17,008 nucleotides of DNA from Parabacteroides timonensis. Lineage in GTDB: Bacteria > Bacteroidota > Bacteroidia > Bacteroidales > Tannerellaceae. The position numbers were made by a program, and so were the translations under genes. Under the pieces are notes generated by a model. That model saw only the letters and a program-made list of their open reading frames with translations. It ran no database searches and had not been told where the DNA came from. Location: contig NZ_LT669941.1 in the NCBI RefSeq assembly GCF_900128505.1, positions 342,517 to 359,524 on the forward strand. Direction: 5' to 3'. Positions 1 through 5,649 of this stretch are shown in pieces (position 1 is the stretch's first letter; every line of letters starts with the position of its first letter).

Positions 1-2
1 AG

Positions 3-182
3 TACCGCCGGCATCTTTTCGATAAGTTCTACCGGTTGCCTTCCAGCCGCCATTCGCAGGTGAAGGGCTACGGTATCGGACTCTTTTATGTGAAGACAAT
101 GGTGGAGAAGCATGGCGGGACGGTCACCGTAGAGAGCGTGTCCGGCCAGGGTTCCTGTTTTATAGTTACATTACCGCAATAA
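3..182 (+). CDS. Sensor histidine kinase, C-terminal end (partial)
   Basis: Only the last 59 residues are in the window; the gene starts upstream of the left edge. The reading frame from base 3 shows the end of a HATPase_c domain: an F-box-like DKFYRLPS, then the G2 box GYGIGL, then TVTVESVSGQGSCFIVTLPQ at the C-terminus. By family knowledge this is the ATP-binding catalytic domain that phosphorylates the kinase's own histidine. The stop lies 10 bases before the response regulator start, so the two genes very likely form one two-component operon. The sensing domain and signal cannot be inferred from what is visible. Confidence 0.9.
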   Translation, partial: YRRHLFDKFYRLPSSRHSQVKGYGIGLFYVKTMVEKHGGTVTVESVSGQGSCFIVTLPQ

Positions 183-192
183 CCCCAAGCTT

Positions 193-864
193 ATGGATAT
201 CTTATTAGTAGAAGACGAAGTCTCCCTGGCCATGATCGTCAAAGACGCATTGGAAGAGGAAGGCTACGAAGTGGCGGTAGCCCGCGACGGACTGGATGGG
301 ATAGAGCATTATTTCAAAGAGCATCCGGCACTGATTATTGCCGATGTGATGATGCCGGAGGTGGATGGTTTCGAGATGGTGCACCGCATCCGCCGGATGG
401 ATAAGGAGGTGCCTGTCCTGTTCCTTAGTGCCCGTTCGTCGGTAGACGATATCGTGCAAGGGTTCGAATTGGGGGCGAACGACTACCTGCGGAAGCCTTT
501 CAGCCTGCGTGAACTGATTGTCCGGGTGAAGGCATTGATCGTTAAAAGTAAAGCTGAGCCTGTCGCTGTCGCGTATCACGAAATCGGGTTGTACACGTTT
601 TATCCGTCTACGCAGACGTTGGAGGCAGGCGGTGAATCGGTCGAGCTTTCCTTCAAGGAGTCGGAGTTGCTCCGGTTGCTTTGCGAGAGCGGGAATCTTC
701 CGGTCAACACCAAGGATATCCTATTGGAACTCTGGGGAAACGATAGTTTCTACAATGCCCGCAGCATGCATGTGTTCGTCACGAAGCTCCGGCATAAACT
801 GGAAAAAGACCCCCGGATCAAGATACTGAATGTCCGGGGGATCGGGTATAAGCTGATCAGATGA
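193..864 (+). CDS. OmpR/PhoB-family response regulator
   Basis: A 223-residue two-domain response regulator. The receiver domain (about residues 1-118) has the acidic pair E7/D8, phospho-acceptor D51 in IIADVMMPEVDGF, conserved S79 and K101 in the LRKPFS motif. The C-terminal half (about 128-223) is a winged-helix DNA-binding domain with RSMHVFVTKLRHKL as the recognition-helix region and NVRGIGYKL as the wing. By family knowledge it is phosphorylated by the partner kinase and binds promoter DNA as a dimer. The start ATG is 10 bases after the kinase stop, consistent with co-transcription. It resembles RprY-like regulators of Bacteroides in general layout, but I cannot assign the orthologue. 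The next gene is convergent and ends about 20 bases downstream. Confidence 0.95.
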   Translation: MDILLVEDEVSLAMIVKDALEEEGYEVAVARDGLDGIEHYFKEHPALIIADVMMPEVDGFEMVHRIRRMDKEVPVLFLSARSSVDDIVQGFELGANDYLRKPFSLRELIVRVKALIVKSKAEPVAVAYHEIGLYTFYPSTQTLEAGGESVELSFKESELLRLLCESGNLPVNTKDILLELWGNDSFYNARSMHVFVTKLRHKLEKDPRIKILNVRGIGYKLIR

Positions 865-883
865 CAAGCTCTATGGGGGACAG

Positions 884-946
884 CTAGGATACGAACATCT
901 TATACAGATAACCGATAATAGCCGTTCCGATCAGTGCCTGCCCCAT
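884..946 (-). CDS. Tiny 20-residue membrane ORF overlapping the holin-like gene
   Basis: The peptide is MGQALIGTAIIGYLYKMFVS, one hydrophobic helix with a basic turn. It starts at 946, and its ATG shares bases with the TGA of the upstream holin-like reading frame (TGATG), a typical arrangement for translational coupling. No Shine-Dalgarno site is visible. Small single-helix peptides are known next to amidase genes in Bacteroides cassettes, but I cannot show this one belongs to such a family. Alternatively it is the natural C-terminus of the frame that starts at 1180. Confidence 0.35.
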   Translation of the reverse strand: MGQALIGTAIIGYLYKMFVS

Positions 947-1180
947 CAGCTTGTCGGAGCGGATGGAGGGGGACGGCTCTTCTTCTTCGGCTGCGCCATC
1001 GACAGGATGGCTCCCACTGCTGCCATCGCTACTTCCGTCTCCTTCAGGATCAGGGCTGTCAGGGCGATGAGTGTCAGGAACGGGGTGGCCCGGATGGCAG
1101 TGCCTCCCGTTTTTCTTTCCGGGAAAGATGATCTTGACGACGGAAAGGAGGAAATCGAAGATTACTTTGAGTGTTGACAT
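946..1180 (-). pseudogene. Holin-like small membrane protein, apparent +1 frameshift
   Basis: The ATG at 1180 overlaps the 3' end of the glucosaminidase gene by 19 bases. It opens MSTLKVIFDFLLSVVKIIFP, a convincing hydrophobic segment. After a run of five A on the coding strand (1110-1114), this frame becomes a His/Pro/Asp/Ser-rich stretch unlike a real protein. The frame shifted by one base instead reads two hydrophobic helices (TPFLTLIALTALIL and VAMAAVGAILSMA) joined by KETE and followed by a basic tail (PKKKSR), in the codon style of the neighbours, and ends at TGA 948-946. That frame has no start codon of its own. Removing one A would give a single 77-residue protein. The helical-hairpin topology, basic tail and place after an endolysin-like gene suggest a holin, by inference. 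A sequencing error, a true mutation or programmed +1 frameshifting are all possible. Confidence 0.55.
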
Positions 1181-1725
1181 ACGCTTGGTGTATTTATGGG
1201 TTGATGAATAAGTTGTTTGCAAGCCTGCCGGCTGACTGTCGTTGGTGCGAACAGGTTGTTGTACCATTTGGCTTCGTTTATTTCGACCAGACGTTGAAGG
1301 CTGGCGGCGATGGAGCACAGCATTTTACGGTAGGCAGCCCGGTTGTCACCGTTCACCTCGCTGATATAGCGGCTGTAAGCTATCTCGGAGGCATAGGCGT
1401 TGGGCTTTTGGCTGACGTTGGCCGCTGCCGGGTAGGCGGTACGGATCAGGCGGGCGAAGTCGAAGATGCTTTCGCGTGTCGAACGGTATTTGCGGAAACA
1501 GAGTCCGCCCTCGCTGAGTTCCACCTTGCCACCATGCCAGTATTCGTTTTTAGGGCCGTAGCCGGTGATGCCGAACAGGTTGTTATGTTCCTTGGCGAGT
1601 ACGCTTTCGCCCCAGCCCGATTCGATGGCCGCCTGTGCCAGGATAACGATGGGGTTGATCTGGTATTTCCCGCCTGCCTTCGAAGCATCGGACAGATAGA
1701 GGTGGATAAATTCTTGTTTTGTCAT
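1162..1725 (-). CDS. Glucosaminidase-domain (GH73-like) peptidoglycan hydrolase
   Basis: A 187-residue protein that is almost entirely one glucosaminidase domain. Family landmarks are ILAQAAIESGWGES, with likely catalytic acid E35, then NNLFGITG at about residues 48-55 and the YRSTRESIFDFARLI segment at about 80-94. By family knowledge it cleaves the N-acetylglucosaminyl-beta-1,4-N-acetylmuramic acid bond of peptidoglycan. There is no signal peptide or membrane anchor: the N-terminus is the charged MTKQEFIHLY. That suits a phage-type endolysin needing a holin better than an exported autolysin. The gene overlaps the holin-like ORF downstream by 19 bases, so the two are probably co-translated. 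It is divergent from the DUF4248 gene. The last 30 or so residues look non-conserved. Confidence 0.85.
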   Translation of the reverse strand: MTKQEFIHLYLSDASKAGGKYQINPIVILAQAAIESGWGESVLAKEHNNLFGITGYGPKNEYWHGGKVELSEGGLCFRKYRSTRESIFDFARLIRTAYPAAANVSQKPNAYASEIAYSRYISEVNGDNRAAYRKMLCSIAASLQRLVEINEAKWYNNLFAPTTVSRQACKQLIHQPINTPSVCQHSK

Positions 1726-1762
1726 GATCGGATGAATTTGTATGAAGATATTTCTTTTATCC

Positions 1763-1794
1763 TTTGATTATTAACTTGTAAATGACTATCTTTA
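1763..1794 (+). promoter_or_regulatory. Bacteroides-type promoter for the DUF4248 gene
   Basis: TTTG at 1763-1766 and TATCTTTA at 1787-1794 are separated by 20 bp, matching the Bacteroidetes consensus (TTTG, 19-21 bp, TAnnTTTG) except for the final base. It lies 30 bp before the start codon at 1825. Confidence 0.65.
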
Positions 1795-1824
1795 TGCATC
1801 ATTGAACAAGTAAAACGAAGAGTT

Positions 1825-2052
1825 ATGTCTGACGAAAAACAAAAGATCGAACGTGTGTGGGGATATCAGGAACTAGCCCTGTTGTACTTCCCCGACAGCA
1901 AGCCCGAATGTGCTTCCGTGCAGCTCCGGCGCTGGATCAAATTGAGTGACGAGTTGACTTCCCGGCTGACGGCTTGTGGCTGGAAACCGGGAAGGAAGGT
2001 GTTGACCCCCAAACAGGCGACCTGTATTTTCGATCATTTGGGGGAACCTTGA
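1825..2052 (+). CDS. DUF4248-family small protein
   Basis: A 75-residue protein recognised as DUF4248 from WGYQELALLYFPDSKP near the N-terminus, the central LRRWIKLSDEL and the terminal KQATCIFDHLGEP. These small proteins are common in Bacteroidales and are often found beside HU-related and peptidoglycan-hydrolase genes, as here. Their function is not established. The pattern of a GYQELA helix followed by an LRRWI helix hints at a small helical, possibly nucleic-acid-binding fold, which is inference only. It has its own promoter at 1763-1794, and the convergent HU-related gene ends 30 bases downstream. Confidence 0.85.
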   Translation: MSDEKQKIERVWGYQELALLYFPDSKPECASVQLRRWIKLSDELTSRLTACGWKPGRKVLTPKQATCIFDHLGEP

Positions 2053-2082
2053 CTGCTCTTGGCTATTCGATCACCGGTATGA

Positions 2083-2523
2083 CTACTCGATCACCGGCCT
2101 GTCGTCTTCGTCCTCCTTCGGTGTAGTCGTGCCGGAGGAGTAACGTTCCGTCTTGAAGTTTTCAGACAGCTGCACCAGCTGTTTGCCGGGGCGGAACAGG
2201 ATACGACGACGTTTGATCAGATTGGCGGAAAATTCTTTCTCCGTCATAGCTCCCTGGCTGCCCAACGAAGCCTGGAAATACCCCAGGTCGCCAACCTGTA
2301 TGGTCTGCCCGTCCGGTAATTTCTCTCTTAACACATGCAACACCCCGTCGAGCACCAGCTTCACGTCACCCGGCGTAGCCGCCGAACGGTCTGCTATGAT
2401 TTCACACAATTTGTCGGTGTCACACATCCCTGTCGAGCTGCTTACCGCATAAAATAACTTAGCATCTTCTGCCGCATCCTTACTCATGTCCTTTCTCTGG
2501 ACTAAACGATATTTTACTGCCAT
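2083..2523 (-). CDS. HU-related DNA-binding protein
   Basis: A 146-residue member of the Bacteroidetes-specific HU-like family. It opens with MAVKYRLVQRKDM, has an HU-type helical core (DKLCEIIADRSAATPGDVKLVLDGVLHVLREKL), then the strand-turn segment GQTIQVGDLGYFQASLGSQG, and ends in an acidic tail (KEDEDDRPVIE). By family knowledge such proteins bind and bend DNA non-specifically as dimers. The single gene is followed by the convergent DUF4248 gene. A perfect 14-bp palindrome 39 bp upstream of its start (2562-2575) is a candidate operator. The acidic tail is longer than in housekeeping HU, and the partner, regulon and role are not visible from sequence. Confidence 0.9.
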   Translation of the reverse strand: MAVKYRLVQRKDMSKDAAEDAKLFYAVSSSTGMCDTDKLCEIIADRSAATPGDVKLVLDGVLHVLREKLPDGQTIQVGDLGYFQASLGSQGAMTEKEFSANLIKRRRILFRPGKQLVQLSENFKTERYSSGTTTPKEDEDDRPVIE

Positions 2524-2561
2524 GATTAGAAAGTTTTAATGGTGAATAACTTTGTTGTCTG

Positions 2562-2575
2562 TTGTAATATTACAA
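2562..2575. promoter_or_regulatory. 14-bp perfect palindrome upstream of the HU-related gene
   Basis: TTGTAATATTACAA is a perfect palindrome located 39 bp before the start codon of the minus-strand HU-related gene. Its size and position fit a dimeric repressor operator or an HU-family autoregulatory site; the binding protein is unknown. Confidence 0.4.
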
Positions 2576-2657
2576 TACAAAGCTACGACACGCGGCAAGC
2601 GGGCAGTTCGCGATTGTCGGCAGAGGTTTGTGAAGGTATGTGGTTGTTTGGATTCTG

Positions 2658-2978
2658 TTATTTAATGCGTTTAATCAGCTTTTGGGGTTCCCGACGGGTA
2701 TCCCAGATATCCGCTATTTGTATGATATTTCTGTCTGTTATATAATATATCAGTTTGAAATGATCTTGTATGAGAAGCCCCCGATATCCTCGTTGCCGGT
2801 CCTGAAGCAATGGTTCAGGAGGACCTAGTAATGGATTTTTCAATAATAAGGTTTCATATTCACCTATTTTCCGGTAAAAAAGTATCGCAATACGTTCTCC
2901 GAACATATCGACGCATTGAATAATAATCCTATCTAATTCCTTTAAGGCTTTGCGTGACCAGTTTATTTGCATAACCAA
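2658..2978 (-). CDS. RelE/ParE-family toxin (module 1)
   Basis: A 106-residue protein with the ParE/RelE fold pattern: an N-terminal strand (MQINWSRKALKELDRI), two helices, then RGYRGLLIQDHFKLIYYI and the closing strand IIQIADIWDTRREPQKL. Family members either poison DNA gyrase (ParE) or cleave mRNA (RelE), and the sequence alone does not decide which. The gene overlaps the antitoxin upstream by 16 bases, typical of type II toxin-antitoxin operons. Start codons at 2978 (MVMQINW) or 2972 (MQINW) are both possible. It is a diverged paralogue of the toxin at 3390-3701, sharing the motifs HFKLIYYI and WDTR. Confidence 0.85.
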   Translation of the reverse strand: MVMQINWSRKALKELDRIIIQCVDMFGERIAILFYRKIGEYETLLLKNPLLGPPEPLLQDRQRGYRGLLIQDHFKLIYYITDRNIIQIADIWDTRREPQKLIKRIK

Positions 2979-3307
2979 GCGTATTTCTTTTCCATTATGT
3001 CATGCATCTGCTGACTTGTATAAGTCTGGCCTGTGTCAATATCATTTTCAGCTTCATCAATACGGGCGTTAATCGCTTCCATCGTATAAGGAAGAACATC
3101 TTCTGCCACACCAGAAACGACGGGCCTGGCTAATCTCCTCAAATAACCAAGTGCTTCATTAAGCAAAGACTTATCTTCAATATGAAGAATTTCGCGTATG
3201 AGCTCGGTGCGTAGATCGTTAACGCTTAATCCATAGCTGGCCTGCGGTTCATAGACTGATGAACGGGGAGTTGTTTCATCCGGTTCGGAGTACTTTTTCT
3301 TTGTCAT
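2963..3307 (-). CDS. Putative antitoxin of module 1
   Basis: I chose the ATG at 3307 (MTKKKYSEPDE) over an upstream in-frame ATG at 3376, because 3376 lies on the promoter and the module 2 antitoxin begins with the same residues. The product has 114 residues. The first 25 or so (MTKKKYSEPDETTPRSSVYE and on to SYGLS) are nearly identical to those of the second antitoxin, while the rest (DLRTELIREILHIEDKSLLNEALGYLRRLARP and a C-terminal EAINARIDEAENDIDTG region) is unrelated. Immediate 16-base overlap with a ParE-like toxin is the main evidence for an antitoxin role. I cannot see a clear ribbon-helix-helix or helix-turn-helix DNA-binding domain. Confidence 0.7.
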   Translation of the reverse strand: MTKKKYSEPDETTPRSSVYEPQASYGLSVNDLRTELIREILHIEDKSLLNEALGYLRRLARPVVSGVAEDVLPYTMEAINARIDEAENDIDTGQTYTSQQMHDIMEKKYAWLCK

Positions 3308-3378
3308 AGATTTGGTTCCTTTCTTTATAACGTTATCTTGTTCTACAAAGAAACAATATCTTTTCCTAAAAAGCAAAT
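3246..3378. repeat. Direct repeat copy A (promoter, leader and antitoxin start)
   Basis: About 133 bp covering the promoter, the 5' leader and the first codons of the module 1 antitoxin. It matches 3855-3986 at most positions with one single-base gap. The identity drops abruptly inside both antitoxin genes, which marks a duplication boundary. Confidence 0.8.
3346..3377 (-). promoter_or_regulatory. Promoter of toxin-antitoxin module 1
   Basis: On the minus strand: TTTG (3374-3377), a 20-bp spacer, then TTTCTTTG (3346-3353), close to the Bacteroidetes consensus. It lies 38 bp upstream of the antitoxin start at 3307 and is nearly identical to the promoters at 3954-3985 and 5586-5617. Confidence 0.65.
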
Positions 3379-3389
3379 TCTGTTAGCTT

Positions 3390-3701
3390 TTACAAATGCA
3401 CCTTCAGACTGGCCGGATTTTGCCGTGTATCCCAGACTTCTGCAATATATATACGATCTACGTCTATGTAATAGATAAGCTTAAAATGCTTTTCTACTAC
3501 CAGAGAACGAAAGCTGACGGGAAATCCTTCCAGTGATGGTTCAATAACACCGGCAGTGGGGAATATAGTTAGAGTGCTGGCTGAATGATATAGCCGGTTT
3601 ATTATTTTTATTGCAATGTATTCGCTTTTTTCTTTGTAAAACTCGAATATACTATCTAATGTAGCCAGCGCCCTTTCTGTCCATATTATTGAAGTTTCCA
3701 T
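3390..3701 (-). CDS. RelE/ParE-family toxin (module 2)
   Basis: A 103-residue protein of the same fold as the toxin at 2658-2978. It begins METSIIWTERALATLDSIFE, has the central FRSLVVEKHFKLIYYIDVD and ends RIYIAEVWDTRQNPASLKVHL. Family members inhibit gyrase or degrade mRNA; which target applies cannot be read from sequence. It overlaps the module 2 antitoxin by 16 bases, the same overlap as in module 1, so the whole two-gene layout was duplicated. The two toxins have diverged well beyond the upstream repeat, suggesting an old duplication or replacement by recombination. Confidence 0.85.
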   Translation of the reverse strand: METSIIWTERALATLDSIFEFYKEKSEYIAIKIINRLYHSASTLTIFPTAGVIEPSLEGFPVSFRSLVVEKHFKLIYYIDVDRIYIAEVWDTRQNPASLKVHL

Positions 3702-3916
3702 TGAGGACGCAGGTTAGGAATATCTTCATGATTGTGTATGCGTCCGGCTTTAATATCTTCCAGGGATATAGCCAGATGAGCCTTCAGTTCATCTAAGGAG
3801 TATTGGGCAGGCGATGTTTGTCCTATAATTTCACTTAACCCATAAGACGATATAGGTTCATTGACAGATGAACGGGAAGTCGTTTCATCCGGTTCGGAGT
3901 ACTTTTTCTTTGTCAT
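3686..3916 (-). CDS. Putative antitoxin of module 2
   Basis: A 76-residue protein starting MTKKKYSEPDETTSRSSVNE, nearly the same first 25 residues as the module 1 antitoxin. Its own remainder, YSLDELKAHLAISLEDIKAG, resembles C-terminal toxin-binding segments of small antitoxins (inference). It ends HEDIPNLRPQWKLQ and overlaps the toxin gene by 16 bases. It is much shorter than the module 1 antitoxin, so the shared N-terminal segment has been joined to two different C-terminal parts. No recognisable DNA-binding domain is visible. Confidence 0.7.
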   Translation of the reverse strand: MTKKKYSEPDETTSRSSVNEPISSYGLSEIIGQTSPAQYSLDELKAHLAISLEDIKAGRIHNHEDIPNLRPQWKLQ

Positions 3917-3986
3917 AGATTTGGTTCCTTTCTTTATAACGTTACCTTGTCCACAAAGGAACTATATCTTTTCCTGAAAAGCAAAT
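3855..3986. repeat. Direct repeat copy B (promoter, leader and antitoxin start)
   Basis: Second copy of the repeat at 3246-3378, covering the promoter, leader and first codons of the module 2 antitoxin. The promoter part, but not the coding part, recurs a third time at 5586-5617. Confidence 0.8.
3954..3985 (-). promoter_or_regulatory. Promoter of toxin-antitoxin module 2
   Basis: On the minus strand: TTTG (3982-3985), a 20-bp spacer, TTCCTTTG (3954-3961). It lies between the stop of the ATPase/nuclease gene and the antitoxin start, so module 2 can be transcribed independently of that gene. Confidence 0.65.
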
Positions 3987-5558
3987 TTATTCTTCCATAA
4001 CCCATTCCTCTATATTTCTGACCTTACTATTGAAGTTCACGCCTATCTTGAACAGCTGGCGTGAATCACTTTGGAAGGGCTGTTCGTAACGGTTCTCTCT
4101 GATTTGCTCCAGGGCCTCTGCTGCCGTACCATCTTGTTTGAATTCCATCAGATAGATATATTTATCGGTGGTCAGCACCAGATCCACACGACCACGGTTC
4201 GTATGATATTCCACCCGGACATGGAAGCCCATCATCTTGAACACGATATACAATACATTCTGAAAAAACAGTTCTACATTGCGTTGCGGCTCCTGACCAA
4301 CAATCACCTCATAGGGAGCATCTGCAAAGAAACTCTGCAGGCGGCGGAAAAAGCCGTCTACATTCGCATGCTCTACTTCGGATACAAACTTACGAATTTC
4401 AAACGGAGCTTCAGACTCACTTTTATCTGTATAGAAAGGCATCAGATAATTCAAAAAGCCTTCCTCCACTTCCTGATTGGGATAATCCAAAGTATAAAGT
4501 CTAAAACGGCTGTCATAATCCTTTATGGTCAGATACCCGCTCTGATAGATGACGGGAATAGGATGGGTACCTTCCGAATCGATGCTGTCGAGTACATCTG
4601 CAGTGACTTCTACGCCTTGAATATCTTCCAACCGATAGTTGTGTTTCTTCAGCAGGTAAACCAGATAAGAGGGAGTGCCCGTAGCAAACCAGTAATTGCC
4701 GAACGCCATGGAGTCGAACGTATTGAGCAGACTGAACGGATTGTAGATACCGGAGGTGTTGACATTGAAATGATAGCCGTCGTAGCGCTTCTTCATCTCA
4801 AGGCATACGGTGTCATAATCCATGCCCTGCGCTTCGGCAAGAAGATGCAGGTCTTTGTCAAAATACTGATATAGTTCCTCGTCTGTGATGCCGCAGATAT
4901 CGTTATAGTCGCGGCGCATGGATATATCCTTCAGGTTGTTGAGGTCGCTGAACACGCTCACTTTCCCAAACTTCGTAACGCCGGTCAGGAAACCCAGCTT
5001 GATATAGCCGTCCATCGTCTTCAATACGCCGTAGAAAGGCTTCAGGGTGTTGCGGAACTCCTTTTGCAGTTCGCTGTTACCGATGGCCTGCAGCATGGGT
5101 TTGTCGTATTCGTCCACCAGGATGGCGACACGATGGCCCGTCTTTTCCACCGCCCGCTCTATGACACCGGCAAAACGCAGGGCGATGCTACGTTCCGATT
5201 TGTTGGCACCATACAGTTCTTCCCATTTGGCAACGTTCTTTTCCAGTATGTCGTCCAGGCTTCCGGGGGTATCGTATTTACCGATATTCAGGTCGAGGTG
5301 AAAGACCGGACGTACCGTCCAGTTCTGTTCCAACTGCTCTATGGCCAAGCCTTCAAACAGTTCACACTTTCCCAGAAAATAAGCTTCGAGGGTAGATATC
5401 AGCAGGCTTTTGCCGAAGCGGCGCGGGCGGCTCAGGAAATAGTAACTGCCGGTGGTCACCAACCGATGCACCCATGCTGTCTTGTCCACATAGACATAAC
5501 CGTCTTTACGCAGTTTCTCGAAGTTCTGTATGCCGATCGGATAGATTCTATTGTCCAT
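3987..5558 (-). CDS. AAA-ATPase-like protein with C-terminal PD-(D/E)XK nuclease domain
   Basis: A 523-residue protein of the family that joins an AAA-ATPase-like domain (Pfam AAA-ATPase_like) to a PDDEXK_9 domain. The N-terminus has the family start YPIGIQNFEKLRKDGYVYVD, a Walker A-like RPRRFGKSLL at about residues 45-54 and a Walker B-like VAILVDEYDKPM at about 144-155. The C-terminus has a nuclease core: GRVDLVLTT supplying the acidic residue, then LMEFK (E-x-K) near residue 475. Length is typical. Many paralogues exist per Bacteroidales genome. The function is not well established; a nuclease or mobile-element role is usually assumed. It starts 27 bp from a promoter (5586-5617) shared with the two toxin-antitoxin modules downstream. 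All motifs are present, so it looks intact. Confidence 0.88.
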   Translation of the reverse strand: MDNRIYPIGIQNFEKLRKDGYVYVDKTAWVHRLVTTGSYYFLSRPRRFGKSLLISTLEAYFLGKCELFEGLAIEQLEQNWTVRPVFHLDLNIGKYDTPGSLDDILEKNVAKWEELYGANKSERSIALRFAGVIERAVEKTGHRVAILVDEYDKPMLQAIGNSELQKEFRNTLKPFYGVLKTMDGYIKLGFLTGVTKFGKVSVFSDLNNLKDISMRRDYNDICGITDEELYQYFDKDLHLLAEAQGMDYDTVCLEMKKRYDGYHFNVNTSGIYNPFSLLNTFDSMAFGNYWFATGTPSYLVYLLKKHNYRLEDIQGVEVTADVLDSIDSEGTHPIPVIYQSGYLTIKDYDSRFRLYTLDYPNQEVEEGFLNYLMPFYTDKSESEAPFEIRKFVSEVEHANVDGFFRRLQSFFADAPYEVIVGQEPQRNVELFFQNVLYIVFKMMGFHVRVEYHTNRGRVDLVLTTDKYIYLMEFKQDGTAAEALEQIRENRYEQPFQSDSRQLFKIGVNFNSKVRNIEEWVMEE

Positions 5559-5585
5559 ATATTCTTATTTTCTGTAAAGCTATAA

Positions 5586-5617
5586 CAAAGGAACAATATC
5601 TTTCTCGTAAAAACAAA
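5586..5617 (-). promoter_or_regulatory. Promoter of the ATPase/nuclease gene
   Basis: On the minus strand: TTTG (5614-5617), a 20-bp spacer, TTCCTTTG (5586-5593). The spacer is almost the same sequence as in the promoters at 3346-3377 and 3954-3985, so this is the third copy of one promoter cassette. Confidence 0.65.
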
Positions 5618-5649
5618 TTAATGTCCTATTTTAGGCGGTAGGCTATCGG

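Noticed and set aside
884..1318. 144-codon minus-strand ORF taken as one protein
   Set aside because: Its first 46 codons overlap the glucosaminidase in another frame and its middle is low-complexity; the start at 1180 with a frame change explains the sequence better.
4071..4874. Plus-strand ORF of 267 codons
   Set aside because: Antisense to the ATPase/nuclease gene, which has clear family motifs; no independent support.
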